A stretch of DNA of 64,000 bases from Siphonodentalium dalli (Eukaryota > Mollusca > Scaphopoda > Gadilida > Siphonodentaliidae): the NCBI GenBank assembly GCA_032622095.1, contig CP136064.1:215776205-215840204 (forward strand). The letters are read 5' to 3'. Position numbers and translations under genes: made by a program. The notes under the pieces were generated by a model. That model ran no database searches and had not been told where the DNA came from. It was given only the letters and a program-made list of their open reading frames with translations. Shown here one piece after another: positions 46,435-58,599 of this stretch. Positions within the stretch are counted from its first letter, which is position 1. Each line of letters begins with the position of its first letter.

Positions 46435-46902
46435 AGGTACTCAACCCGATAAAACTCCTCTCAATTACTATTTCAATGGCTTCGGGGGTCAAAATATTTG
46501 ATTCGAGTCGAGGAAGTCACCCATCAAAGCTCAGATTTGTTAGATATCGATTTTAGAAATCTATTATTTTTCATTATCGGGAATACTATCTGGCCCAGAA
46601 CTCAGTCAAAATTGCGTTAAAATTACCATTTGATTTTAGAGTTATTCATCCTTGTCTGTTTGAATAGATTTGGAGAACACATCCAGAGCAGATTACGGCA
46701 GTTAGTAGTACTGATCTCGAGAACATAACAAATTTGAAAAATCAATATCTAATAACTCTGAGCTTTGTTTGATGGGTTCCTCGACTCGAATCAAATATTT
46801 TTTACCCCCAAAGCCAAAGAAATAGTAATATAGGACCCTCTGATCGGATTGTTGTTGTTGGAATCTGTTGAGATGGGGACCCTCTTTACGGGTTGAGTAC
46901 CT
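46435..46902. mobile_element. TTAA-type MITE2, intact ends
   Basis: TTAA (46431-46434) + AGGTACTCAACCCGATAAA; right CGGGTTGAGTACCT + TTAA (46903-46906). It has internal arms 'gattcgagtcgaggaa' and 'ttcctcgactcgaatc'. 468 bp. Confidence 0.78.
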
Positions 46903-46906
46903 TTAA

Positions 46907-48680
46907 TGACCCGGCCCCATTCTCCCCAGTTGTTATTTGCTAATCAAACATATCAAACAGATAAGATCAGATCTGACCTGTGCAATAAGGAATGCTTATA
47001 TTATCCGGTACAAGCAAAATAAGTGTTTCATAATAGGGGTGTATGGTTTTCAAATGGTTACACAATACAAAAGTGTTATCTATATAATACAGTCAGAACA
47101 TGTTGAAGATGCTGGCCCCTATGACCCCTAAATCGAAACAGATGACCATAGTTCATATAAAAGAAAGTAAGTAGCCCTCAATCAAATGGATTCACACATT
47201 ACAATGTTTTACAAGTACCTTGGATGCTAAAATCCATAACCTTCAATGTTAATCTTCTAAGCACTCTGTGGCCCCTAAAATTCAATCAACCATAACAATA
47301 TGAACAAATGGGAAAATAGGGTTCCTGACAATAATCTACACCAAGTATTAACAACATCTGCCATCTTGATTTTCAAAACAAGGCATCACTTATAATCTAG
47401 AAGAATATTAAATTAGTGTCTTATTGAGTGTTCATTAACTAATGAACCTGATTCAACATGAGGGTTCATTTAATATTTTGTATGCATAATTCTAACAATA
47501 GTCATGTTGAATTATCTGCCTGTTTACCCATTGCATAGATAAATCCTATTAGCTATCAGCCACTATTTTATTTTAATAATGATAGCATGTGTCTGAAGGG
47601 TTAAAATATTTTTTCAAAAATTAATTAATCAATCAACACCAAAATCCATACAAGTTAATAATGTGCAAAGCTAACCATAGATAAGAGATATGAGGAAGAG
47701 CCGATGTGCATAATAACATGCGTCCATGGAAACCTTGGAAAGGGTTAATTATTTTCCAAGCAGACCAATGGAATATAGAAGACATTTACATAGGTCAGCT
47801 AGGTGTCTCTTATCAGAAACTATGTAATGAAATTTCAACATAATAGGAGAAACAAGAGTCTCATGCTAATAATCAAATTTGACATACATGATAAACCATT
47901 AGCCAGCCACCAGTGCTGTTTATCTTTATCTCCATCTAGCCACTGACCAGAGCTCTGTACCATATGTCATTTCTCATTTAATACCAGATTTCATGTGGAG
48001 TGACAACATGTATAAAATGTACTCTCATATACTCTGGATATTGGCTGTTCACATGGTAGTTTATTGATATCATTATATTACATGCAACTTTTGCAATAAA
48101 ATCTTCATTTTTCAAAACATGACCACAGCTAAATAATGGTATAACACTATCAAATAGAGTGTGCATTTATAACCCTGGTTCAAGAGTATACGGGTTAATT
48201 AATCACAACCAAAATCGATACAGATGAAGAGTGTGCTAAGGAACATATAGGTACGAAATGTGAGGTAAATCAGAAAAAAACGTAATTGACTTATTGAATC
48301 GGTGTGAAAGGGTTAATTATTTCTAAATCGGTCAACCAATCGATACCAAAAACTATACAGCTGAGGCATGTGTCATCATAAAGCTGCATATAAAATATGA
48401 ACACAATCGAACAAAAAACACCTGAGTTGTGGCATCGGATAGAACATGACCATGTATGGATGGAAAGTGTTAATAATTTCTAAACCAATCAACCGATCGA
48501 TACCAAAAACTATACAGCGAGAGGTGTGTCGTCATAAACATGCACATACAATTTGAACACGATCCGATAAAAACAAATACTTGAGTAATCGCGTCGGATA
48601 GCAAGACTTAGTGTCGACGGACAGACGGACTGACGGATGAACCGATGGTTGATCCGGACGTGGGCATTATGTGAACCATA
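46907..48680 (-). mobile_element. Decayed tandem-core element family M, reverse orientation
   Basis: Between about 47600 and 48660 three or more ~135-bp units contain 'gggttaatta', 'caaccaatcgataccaaaaa', 'ctatacag' and 'gaacacaatcgaacaaaaa'. A GACGGACAGACGGACTGACG stretch (48617-48636) lies at the right. On the - strand this reads TCCG-type microsatellite first, then cores, the same architecture as families A, P and C. Weaker units may extend left to ~46930. Ends were not fixed. Confidence 0.45.
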
Positions 48681-48927
48681 CATGGTATGGGTACACATAA
48701 AAACGCTCGAACTTCGGCTTACTTCGCTGTCTGCCCATCTGTCATATACGAATCATTGAACCTATGTGGCCCACATGTGTGCAGCACATAGAAAATTAAA
48801 TCCCCATCAATTCACTCAACGCATTGTTCAATTAACATACAGAAATCCGCAAGATAGTTGTCATATTGACATATATATGAGTGATTACAGACATGTATAA
48901 TATGTGTCAATGATTTTCCCCAGTTAT

Positions 48928-50617
48928 AACGGGGGGGGGGTCGTGCAAAAAAATTCCGACACAAGGCCCGGGGGGCGGGGTCACCGCTCCTGAAAACACG
49001 TTTTTTTCCGGTGTTTTCTGGTGCTTGCAATTTTTTTCCTTTTGCCCTTTTTTGACCTAATTACAAGCTGTTTAGCCTATATAATGATTGTTTTGATGTG
49101 TTATGATCTAAATAACACCTGTAGTGTACACACAAGATACTCGGTACAGTTATCTGTGGTCAGGTTGGCCTCATAATTTTTTGATTATTTGGTCCCTTCT
49201 AATACTAAGTAAACCTTCGTGAAATTTTTAACTGAGCTGGCCCACCTGGGTTGGATAACACTCCAAGTCTGATATGAAACTGAAATAATGTGTAAAATAA
49301 ATGTAGAACATTCCCGTTCTCTAAACTATAAACATATTTCTGACACAAAGTTACTAATACTATAAAAGACAAAAGTTCTACAGTGTTACATACCCAATTA
49401 TTAATGAACAGACATTCACATGGATCTCTATCAGTCTCAATAGCATTTTCTTAGTAAAACATGACTGTCTTTCACTTGTGAAATAATGAGATATTATTTA
49501 TTTATATGCGCTATTCTACAACCATTTAGCTATTGTTAATATTAAAATGATCCATCTAACCACATACACTTCATATTGTAAAACATGCAAGAAACAGTTT
49601 TGTACCAGACAATGTAACCAAAGTTTCTTGTTAAACTCATTCATGTCTTAATCCAGATTAGATACAGATTTTGTTAGTCACTTTGCACAACGATAATTGA
49701 AACTTCACCTGAGTTTAAATTAACTTAAATAATTCTTCAATCAGCTTCAACATTTTTCAAAATTCAATTTAGAAATGTCAGTTGAACGACATATCGATGA
49801 TAAAATGAAAATGAATATATCTGATACATTTTGCATAGAAAGTCTGCTACATCTGACTCCATTAAATCCAATAAGATCGGAGTGGATCGTTCATAGGAAA
49901 CTATATTAATACCACCAGTCAAAACACTCATAAGGGCAAACTTCCAATGGTAATATATAGGACATACACTTTATGAAATACTGCATAACAAAAAGAGCTG
50001 AACTCTCAGCACAAGCAATACACTCATATGAGATTTAAAACATTTATCTAGAAAACCCCATCTCAACCTGGGCAGCATATAATTTTCCGGTGTGTTGTGT
50101 GTTTACAACTTCACTTTAACTAGCAACTTAAAAAAATATATAAAGTAAACACGAGTGCATTTCATGGATAAATGCACATTACACAAAGTCCAGTGCAAAG
50201 TCTGGAATAAATAATTATATAAAATATTTTTAAAAAGTTGTTTCACTGGTTGTGTCAGATGGTTGTGTTGAGTTTTTCATGATAAATGTTGTTAATCTCA
50301 TGAGTGTATTGCTTGTGCTCATAGTTATAATTTATTAGTATTTGTTTGAACATATTTTATTTGACCCTCATTACATAATGCATTTAACAAATTAGAATAT
50401 GAAATAAGATATGATGAAATAAGATATGATTATAGTCATAATTTATTAGTATTTGAGTTTAACTGGTGGCGAAAGTACACCAAAGTTGGATGATGCTTGA
50501 AAAAACAGAATGGTCAAATTACGAATGACTGATAATTATTATATATGTTCAATTTAATTATTATATATAATTATTATATATGTTCTAATTTAACCATTCT
50601 CTGTTTCTCAACATCAG
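48928..50617 (+). repeat. 1.7-kb dispersed repeat, copy 2
   Basis: Same order as 10050-11757 with small indels. It lacks ~130 bp present there and gains ~110 bp at about 50343-50450 ('gaacatattttatttgacc'...). It ends exactly at 'ctcaacatcag', where a truncated MITE1 begins. Confidence 0.7.
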
Positions 50618-50942
50618 TCTCAGAAGATGCCCACAGAGAAATAGAAAACTGCCGAAGGCTCCCCCCCCCTCTGAACCCCAGAATGCAATAGAATTCAAAC
50701 TTTTTCAATGAAAGGGGAAGAACTCTATCTTTAATGTATATAGTTATTCCCCCTGCATTGAAAATAATACTGATTTTAACTTCAATCTTGATGACAAAAC
50801 TCAACAAAAACAACATGTCCACAGTTTATTACACCGTATAAGTTGATAATACAATGTTTTGGCGCTTCCTCTTTCAAATGGTATATAATATGGCATATAT
50901 TTTATATAAAGTAATCTGGGGGTTCGAAAATTAAGTGGGCCT
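50618..50942. mobile_element. TTAA-type MITE1, left-truncated
   Basis: It begins inside the element ('tctcagaagatgcccacaga') and has the intact right end CGAAAATTAAGTGGGCCT. Confidence 0.7.
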
Positions 50943-50948
50943 TTTTAA

Positions 50949-51538
50949 AGGGGTACTGTACCCAAGATGTTGTTGTTGGTTTCTATATCCCCGAGTCGGA
51001 GAATAAGGTAACAACTTTTTCTTTGAAAGTCTATTGAGTACGAAGTAGTGTTACGGATGGCAAATTTACCGGAATGCAAAAATACAAATTGTCGTTGTCG
51101 AGTAATTTTTGTACAGTTTTCAACCAAATGAATCATATAAAAATTATGTTATATGCATAGTAGTCCCAATACTCATTTAAGTTATTGTATCGTCACTAGT
51201 CAACGAGTACGTGGCTTGAGTTTTCTCCCCATATAAGCATAATGTTTCAAACGATCGTGTGTGCAATGGGTTTATTAATCCAGTATCCCTCAATTATAAT
51301 TTGATTACGTTTTGTACACGGAAATTCGTATTTTAATTGACGCCATTTTATGGCTCCAGCCATAAATTCAATTTATATTAAATTATTAACTTTTAAATTA
51401 TTAAATTTTAAGATAGCCTATTAACCTGAGCGTTTACAGAATACATCTTCGACTCAAATTACTTATGTTCCTATATAGTATCGATAATAGATCGTTGTTA
51501 TCACCGGAAATTTATTGAAAATGGCGTACAGTACCCCT
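50949..51538. mobile_element. TTAA-type MITE3 (AGGGGTACTGTACCC ends)
   Basis: TTAA (50945-50948) + AGGGGTACTGTACCC; right GCGTACAGTACCCCT + TTAA (51539-51542). 590 bp. It abuts the right end of MITE1. No coding content. Confidence 0.72.
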
Positions 51539-51623
51539 TTAACGACCATCGTATGTTTTTAACTTATTATCAGAACATTTCGGTTGGGAACTACTGGTAT
51601 TTAGTATAGAAATGGCTAAAGTA

Positions 51624-51791
51624 CAGTAATGCTCTAATTAATCGACTCCATAACCACAGCAGAATTATGGGTAATTTTTCAGGACCGAGAGCTTTCCGAT
51701 GAATGGCAACAAGCCATATTTCCGACTAAATCCTGAAAAATTACCCATAATTCTGCTGTGGTTAAGAAGTCGATTACTTAGAGCATTACTG
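51624..51791. mobile_element. TA-flanked palindromic MITE, copy 2 (shortened)
   Basis: TA + CAGTAATGCTCTAATTAATC at the left; GATTACTTAGAGCATTACTG + TA at the right. Same family as 20057-20269, with ~45 bp lost from the centre on one arm. Confidence 0.78.
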
Positions 51792-51793
51792 TA

Positions 51794-52246
51794 ATTGTAT
51801 CTAGATTCTAGTAAGTTCCCTTGTTCAAATTTCCATTTACTATGACTTGTTAGTTAAAATGACTAAGTAGGGCTGGGCCAGTCGAAATATGACCAACTAG
51901 TGTTAGTCAAAATGACCAAGACAATAGTTAGACAGTTTGACTGACATAAGTTAGTTAATCTGAGAACAAAGAATTGATTATCTTTGGTTAGTCACTCTGA
52001 CTAAGCATTTTCTTTCAGTGCAATAAAGCGCGAATTTGTGATCTACGGAATACAAAGAAGCGTGATTCGTGTATCTGGGCAAATTTTGGTATAACTGCAG
52101 CTGGATAGTTTGTGGCGATCTAATTAATGTCTTATATAGATGCATCTTATATATCGACCGATAAAAAGGCGATGAAAACACCTGTGCTATTGTGGAAATT
52201 AATAGTTATCGCTCGGTACTCGGTAGTATCATGCATGGTGGGTTTT
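51794..52246. other. Intergenic, short degenerate repeats
   Basis: 'gttagtca.a.tgac' motifs recur between 51850 and 52005 (about six times), a decayed short tandem repeat. No gene. Confidence 0.35.
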
Positions 52247-52250
52247 TTAA

Positions 52251-52703
52251 AGGCCCACTTAATTTTCCGAGTCGCCAATTATTTTTTTTATAGTGACTTG
52301 ATATATGGTTTTAATAACAATCTATGCCATAAAATATGATTAAAATGCTATAATTCACAACTATTTGAAACATCTGTGTCTCAGAAGATTACCACATATA
52401 TATATAGAAGAATTCCCCCCTCTGTCACCTAGAATGCAACAGAATTCAAACTTTTTCAATGGAAGGGGAAGAACTCTATCTTTAATATATAGAGTTATTC
52501 CCCCTGCATTGAAAATAATACTGATTTTTACTTCATTCTTAATGACAAAACGCATTAGCAACTCAACAAAAACAACATGTCCACAGTTTATTACACCGGA
52601 TAAGTTGATAATACAATGTTTTGGAGCTTCCTCTTTCAAATGGTATATAATATGCATATATTTTATATAATGTAATCTGGGGTGTCGAACATTAAGTGGG
52701 CCT
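52251..52703. mobile_element. TTAA-type MITE1, intact ends
   Basis: TTAA (52247-52250) + AGGCCCACTTAATTTTCCGA; right ATTAAGTGGGCCT + TTAA (52704-52707). A 172-codon open frame on - crosses it and is not a gene: its text matches other MITE1 copies. Confidence 0.8.
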
Positions 52704-53029
52704 TTAAATATATCAAAGTAAATTAAGACAGGTGTGTGGAGCCATGGACTAACAGCTGGGTATGAATGCCGAGTACCACCTGGCCATAGCGTGAATTCCA
52801 ATTTACTGATATACCTGTCATTGCATGAGTAATATACCCCAGTATACCCAAGTGAATGTATCACATTTAAACAGACCACACATTGGCATAGTTATGATGA
52901 ATGCACATGTCTGTGTTCTATTGTAAGATAAGATGGTGTCAAATTCAGCAGTTCAATTATTTGCAGAACCATATTGATTCAATCAGTAGCCTACTGACGT
53001 GATTTGTCATATGGGTCTTTGTATACCTA

Positions 53030-53831
53030 TATATAATGTATGTACATGATGTACGCTGACGATACCAAAATATTCAGAGAGATAACAACACCAGATGACA
53101 TGGAAATTCTACAACAAGATCTAAATGAACTACAAAAATGGTCTGATAAATGGCTTCTTCGTTTTCATCCTGAGAAATGTGTAATGATGAACATTGTAAA
53201 AGAAGGATATACCCAAATTATACATTGAAAGGAGTTGATGGAACAACCTATACACTGAAGCAGGTCGACAGTGAGAAAGATATAGGCATCACCACAGATA
53301 AAAACTTGAATTTCGAACAACATATAAATGAAAAAGCACAGAGCGCTCAATCAGTGATGGGGATGATTAGAAGATCGTTTACACATCTAGATGAAGACAT
53401 GATGACAAAGTTGTATAAAGGGTTGATTCGACCAAGATTAGAGTACTCACAGCTGGCATGGAAACCATATTTGATCAAACACATCACTCAACTTGAGAAA
53501 GTCCAACGCAGAGCAACAAAACTAGTTCCTACTTTAAAACATTTACCATGTGAAGACAGACTTGAAAAACTAAAGATTCCCACATTGCAATACAGACGAC
53601 ATAGAGGAGATATGATAGAATGCTACAAAATATTCCAATACATACGACCCGGAAGTAGCAAATATACTGACACGGAACTCCGAATCCAAAACCAGAGGCC
53701 ACAACTTCAAGCTGTTTCTAGAAGGGGCAACCAGAGACACAAGAAAACATACTTTTAGTCAGAGAGTTGTGGAGCCCTGGAACCAACTAGCAGAAGAGGT
53801 GGTCAACGCCGATACATTAAATCATTTAAAA
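53030..53831 (+). pseudogene. Non-LTR retrotransposon (CR1/L2/Jockey-like) RT C-terminal half, frameshifted
   Basis: It begins just before the RT catalytic box YADDTKIF (about 53043-53066) and continues with LQ.WSDKWLLRFHPEKC, a typical block. After a frameshift near 53200 it resumes YTLKGVDGTTYTLKQVDSEK with GITTDKNLNFEQHI, then KLYKGLIRPRLEYSQLAWKP and LEKVQRRATKLVP. A second frameshift near 53670 leads to RGHNFKLF, KHTFSQRVVEPWNQLAEEVV and a stop. Endonuclease and RT palm N-terminal parts are absent. This is a 5'-truncated dead LINE copy that ends in an A-rich tail (53827-53850). Confidence 0.85.
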
Positions 53832-53859
53832 AAAAAATATATATAATCCTTTATTTCCT

Positions 53860-54309
53860 CCATGTAACGGAGAGCTTATACTACATTTATGCAAATAACG
53901 ATGCAAATGAACAATAACACAATAAAGAATACATCATGTAAGCATTACAATAAGTCAATCACAGGAGGACATTCATGATGAATATGTATACGGTTTTCAT
54001 TTGATCAATTATGTAATAAAGTAATGAGAGAATTAAGACACAAGTGTATAGACGACATATCTGTTTAGCCCGAAAATATGGGGTTTCGGAATGTTGGGAT
54101 AAGATGCAATAAGATGCTTTATACAAGGGTGACATAACTATATCGATAATACGCACCATAGTAGTGAGTTGGCATGTAAGATGAATTGTATAAGACTGAC
54201 AATATGGTTATGATAATGTGGGTCCTGTCAGCTTTGCATATTGCTAGTGATACTATATAATATATTGTGGTTGGGATACTCGGACGGGGTGCATACATTA
54301 TTTGCTATA
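53860..54309. other. Between two retroelement remnants, nothing recognised
   Basis: AT-rich; may be 3' non-coding tail of the - strand LINE that follows. Confidence 0.35.
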
Positions 54310-56228
54310 CTACAATGATGGAATAACAGGTATGACATCACCAGATGCCCAACGCAGCTCGTGATAATTGTTCCACGTGCGGGGTGTACTCCTTGTTATA
54401 AATATAATAAATTTGTTAATATCTGTTATTTTTCCCCGAACATGTGGGGGGATGCATGATAGAAATATCATCATCTGTTCGTAGGTGGTGAGATTGTCTA
54501 TTTCTATGAAGCAAGGAATGTCAAACTGTTCAAGAAGAGTGAACCACATGTCATTCCTTTCCGCAGATATTTCCGGACACACAATGACGCTGTGTTCAAC
54601 TTTGTTACTATATTGTTTATTACAGAGCATACACTTTCCGTTTTCGGGAATCACGGATTTTGCTAAGAGCTTCGCTATTTCAAGGAATTGAACTTTGTAT
54701 TGTGGAAAAGCTCTACACGTGAACCATAACTGCGAAATAGCCAGTGAGCTGTATCTATCTGAAAAGTGTTGCAGTGAACTTTCTCTATGAAGACGCGCGT
54801 TCCATGCCGCTTTCTGGAAGTGTGATACTCCCTGAGAGACGTACTAGCTGCTTCCATGCTTCCTTCGATGGGAAATTCTCATTTTGAATGAACGCAATTA
54901 AATGAGATTTGAGATCGTATTTCTCCAAGATTAAGATTATATCTGATATAAACGAATGCTCGCTTAAGGCGTCCCCTCTGATAGCGCTGTCTAAACGATA
55001 CATGAATATTTCTTTTGAGGATTTTATCAGGGATGTCCTACATAGACTTCCGAGTATCACGAGTTTGCGTTTGTCAATGAGGGCCGTAATGGGGAATGTA
55101 CCTAGGAGGCCCGGTACAACATCAGTTCGGGTCCTATATGGGAGCCCTTGAATTTAAATTGTTTTAGGCAAAATCGATGGGGTTTTCCAATGAATTTTCG
55201 TTCGTTGTGGATATGCCGCAAAGAAATTCGCTCCCATATAGGCCTCTTGGTACGACAATTGTTTTATAAAACAGGTTTGAACTAAGTGGAGTTATTCCCC
55301 CAGCAAACATGCCGGCATTTCTCAGCGTGAAATATGATGCTCTAAGTTTATGACAAATGTGATTAGTGAGGTTGTTCATCTGATCCTTGTTACTGAGGGG
55401 AATACCAAGATGCGTAACTTGGTTCGACTCATGAATAGGTTTTCCATTTATAAGCCACGATTTTGTACTTCTAGATGTTTGAACGGATGTGCGCTCATTG
55501 AACACTATTATTTTGCATTTGTCTTGGTTATATTTGAATCTCCATTTTTGACTGAATGAACTACATATGGTACACAGTAGTTGTAGACCCGGAGCGGTTA
55601 AAGTCAGTAGAGTCATGTCATCTGCTTGGGTTGGTGATACACAAAATGAGGAACCAAAGCGCAAGCCATATTTGCTATGTTCAAGGGTGTGTATAAGGTC
55701 GTCAATGAATATCATGTAGAACAGAGGGGACAAGACATAACCCTGTCTTGTTCCCTGTTGTATTTCGAAAAGGCGAGAAACACAGCCATTGAACCGGACA
55801 GAGCACTTAATCCACATAAGAGGGAGTTGATGATATGCCAAATTTTCCCTTGGAAGCCACGCTGATATAGTTTGAGAAGAAGTCCGTTAGTCCAAACCGT
55901 ATCAAAGGCTTTATGGACATCTAAGAAACATGCAAATAAGGTACTATGATTTTCGGCTGTGAACGATATTGATTCATGTATTATAAATGAGGAGTTTAAA
56001 CAGCTAATTCCTTTTTGGAAACCATGTTGAAGAGGGTGCACTTTCATGAGTTGGGGGGTATTGGTTTCAAGGCGCACGAGAATTATTTTCTCAAATATCT
56101 TGTATAGGATAGGAAGCAATGTGATGGCGCGGTAAATGTCAAACTGATTTTTGGGTTTGTTTCCTCCTTTATATAGAGGAATTATCATGCCGACTTTTGC
56201 TTGTGCAAACCATAGGGCGTTTAATTAG
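54310..56228 (-). pseudogene. Non-LTR retrotransposon RT with C-terminal zinc knuckle, 5'-truncated and frameshifted
   Basis: Reading leftward: ALWFAQAKVGMIIPLYKGG, then IYRAITLLPILYKIFEKII, FLDVHKAFDTVW, QQGTRQGYVLSPLFY, and the catalytic box QADDMTLL in place of YADD. Then come the thumb region (WRFKYNQDKCKIIVFN, VTHLGIPLS), a long C-terminal domain and the motif CMLCN...EHSVIVC (C-x2-C...H-x4-C), ending ...TWNNYHELRWASGDVIPV. Frame breaks occur near 55780, 55160 and 54720. The first RT motifs and endonuclease are missing. The family differs from the + strand LINE at 53030; the CCHC-like end and 'RGITLLP'-type start suit an RTE/Jockey-group element. Dead copy. Confidence 0.85.
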
Positions 56229-56263
56229 TCTGGAAAAGCTGTCAGATCACATGATAATCCATT

Positions 56264-57345
56264 TCATGACACAGTAGTTGACAGTTTTTCTTGCACACTC
56301 GTATGGACGAATGCCGGTCTATATCCTATTATGCTTTGCCAGACTCCGTATATGACTGAATTATTTCTGATACACGTCACACTTGTATGGACAATCGGCA
56401 ATCTTTGTCCTCTTATGCTTTGCCAGACTCCATATATGACTGAATTCCTTATAATACACGTCACGCTCGTACGGTCGATCGTCGGTGTTCGTCCTCTTAT
56501 GCATTGTCATAGTCCATATATGTCTGAATTATTTATAATACACGTCACGCTCGTATGGTCGATCGTCGGTGTTCGTCCTGTTGTGCGTGGCCAAACTCCA
56601 TATATAACTGAATTACTTCTCATACACGTCACTCCCGTATGGTCGATCGTCGGTGTTCGTCCTCGTATGCATTGTCAGACTCCATATATGATTAATTCCT
56701 TATGATACACGTCACGCTCGTATGGTCGATCGCTGCTGTTCGTCCTCTTATGCATTGCCATTTCCCATATATGATGAATTCCTTATGATACACATCACGC
56801 TCGTATGATCGATCGCCGGTGTTCGTCCTCTTATGCATTGTCACACTCCATATATGATGAATTCCTTATGATACACGTCACGCTCGTATGGTCGATCGTC
56901 GGTGTTCGTCCTCTGTTGCGTTGCCAGACTCTATATATAACTGAATTCCTTCTCATACACGTCACTCTCGTATGGACGATCGCCGGTGTCCGTCCTCTTT
57001 TGCGTTGCTAAACTCCATATATAACTGAATTCCTTCTCATACATGTCACTCTCCGTATGGTCGATCGTCGGTGTTCGTCCTCTTATGCATTGCCAAACTC
57101 CATATATAACTGAATTCCTTCTCATAGACGTCACTCTCGTATGGTCGATCGTCGGTGTTCGTCCTCTTATGCATTGCCAAACTCCATATATGACTGAATT
57201 CCCTATACACGTCACACTCGTATGGGCGATCGCCGGTGTTCTTCCTCTTATGCATTGTCAGACTCCATATATGATGTATTCCTTATGATACACCTCACGC
57301 TCGTATGGGCGATCGCCGGTGTTCGTCCTCTTGAGGACAAAGGGA
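56264..57345 (-). pseudogene. Array of ~13 zinc-finger-spaced 84-bp units that have lost their zinc ligands
   Basis: On - each 84-bp unit (28 codons) reads like DRPYE.DVY.KEFSYIWSLAM, then HKRTNTD. This has the C2H2 layout with F-x5-L-x2-H and a TGEKPY-like linker (TDDRPYE). But the first Cys is Ser or Arg in most units, the second Cys is Tyr throughout, and the second His is Asn (HKRTN). One unit near 57200 keeps the first Cys (YECDVY) and the linker TGDRPY. Some units are 83 bp, shifting the frame. No start, upstream exon or domain is visible. It is best read as a zinc-finger-derived minisatellite or pseudogene. Confidence 0.75.
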
Positions 57346-58240
57346 CCATATGGTCATCTGATTGTGTATGGAGGCCCCCGAAGGGGACCTGTTATAACTA
57401 GTTTAAAATATGGATGTTTAAAATGATAATACTAATAATTCTCCACTCCGTTACAGAGAGACATCACTATTTTGTGTAGTCTTATTTAATGTGATATTTG
57501 ATTTGGGAAATAGTACAATATGTGTGGTTTCAACACCCATCTTTATTCCGGGGATGTCCATGTGCTTCTACTGCGTATGGGCGGGAACGAATAGACACTT
57601 ATACCGAAACTATTTTCTATCAAGAAAATATTTCTTCATTTGAGATTTATGTTTTCATTTTAAGAAATAATATTCTTAGAACACGTTTAGAAAACGTTAT
57701 TCACATTTATCACATATTCTGCTGTCTAGAATTGTTTTCTAGAATTAAGAGAAACATTCTAGCTTATAAGAACACCTATTAGAAAGCAAGAATTTTGTGC
57801 TTGTGTTTGGAAAGTGATTAGTGAAAGCGATACGTTTTTCTTCTGATTTTTAAAAAAGTAAGAAATGTTTTCTTGTGTCAGAAAAAGTGGTAGTGTGATT
57901 TCGTTTCTGATTTTAGAAAAAAAGGTTTACAGAACAAGAATAAAACACCTATAAGAAATGCATGACTTGATTCTAATCTAATAAGAAAATGAAAACGTTT
58001 GTTATCACCCAGCCAGACCAAACCATATGTTCAAGTAGACAGCAGGAATAACTAACATTATTCCAAATATTCCCCTGTATGTCATGCAATTATATTTACG
58101 TAGAAAGTGTTGAAAATTATTTTATTAAGTCTTTTACTTAAATAAGAAAATTGTTTTTTCTCAATATAAAAACCTGCTTTTTTAACTAAGAACAACTATC
58201 AAAAATCATAAAGCAATATTTTCGTGGGTCACTCCCAAAA
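57346..58240. other. Intergenic, no supported gene
   Basis: AGAAA/TTCT-rich DNA with 'aagaaa' and 'gaaaacgtt' motifs between 57600 and 58000. A 94-codon frame at 57498-57782 lacks any domain and looks chance. Confidence 0.4.
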
Positions 58241-58440
58241 CAATAAGCGCAATTAGATATTCCTTCTGTGCAATAAGATCTTCACTTATGATCACTTATT
58301 GCGTTTAACCTGAATTAGGTTTTCCATTATTGTGCCTATAAGCTCAATTAGGGATTGCACTTAAGAGCAATAATATGTTAGTTATTTATTGCGTTTGAGC
58401 ATAATTTCATCCTTATTGTGCTTAAGTGCAATTAATATCT
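58241..58440. repeat. Degenerate short repeats around ATTGCGCTTAA
   Basis: 'aataagcgcaattag', 'cacttattgcgtttaa', 'gcctataagctcaattagg' and 'gtgcttaagtgcaattaa' occur on both orientations at 40-60-bp spacing. Confidence 0.4.
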
Positions 58441-58599
58441 CCCTCTGCAAATAGTAGAATCCAAATATAGTTCTGCAATGTGGACAAGTCACCAGGTCAC
58501 CAATAAACTATACCCATTGCAATATGGACTACATCATTTGAATTACAGGGAGTTTATGGAAGCGCTATACGGAGGATTTTTAATTGCACTCAAGTCCAT

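Noticed and set aside
52361-52879. 172-codon open frame on -
   Set aside because: Most of it lies in MITE1 and matches non-coding interiors of other copies in other frames.
57498-57782. 94-codon open frame on +
   Set aside because: AT-rich composition, no domain, no neighbouring exon; consistent with chance.
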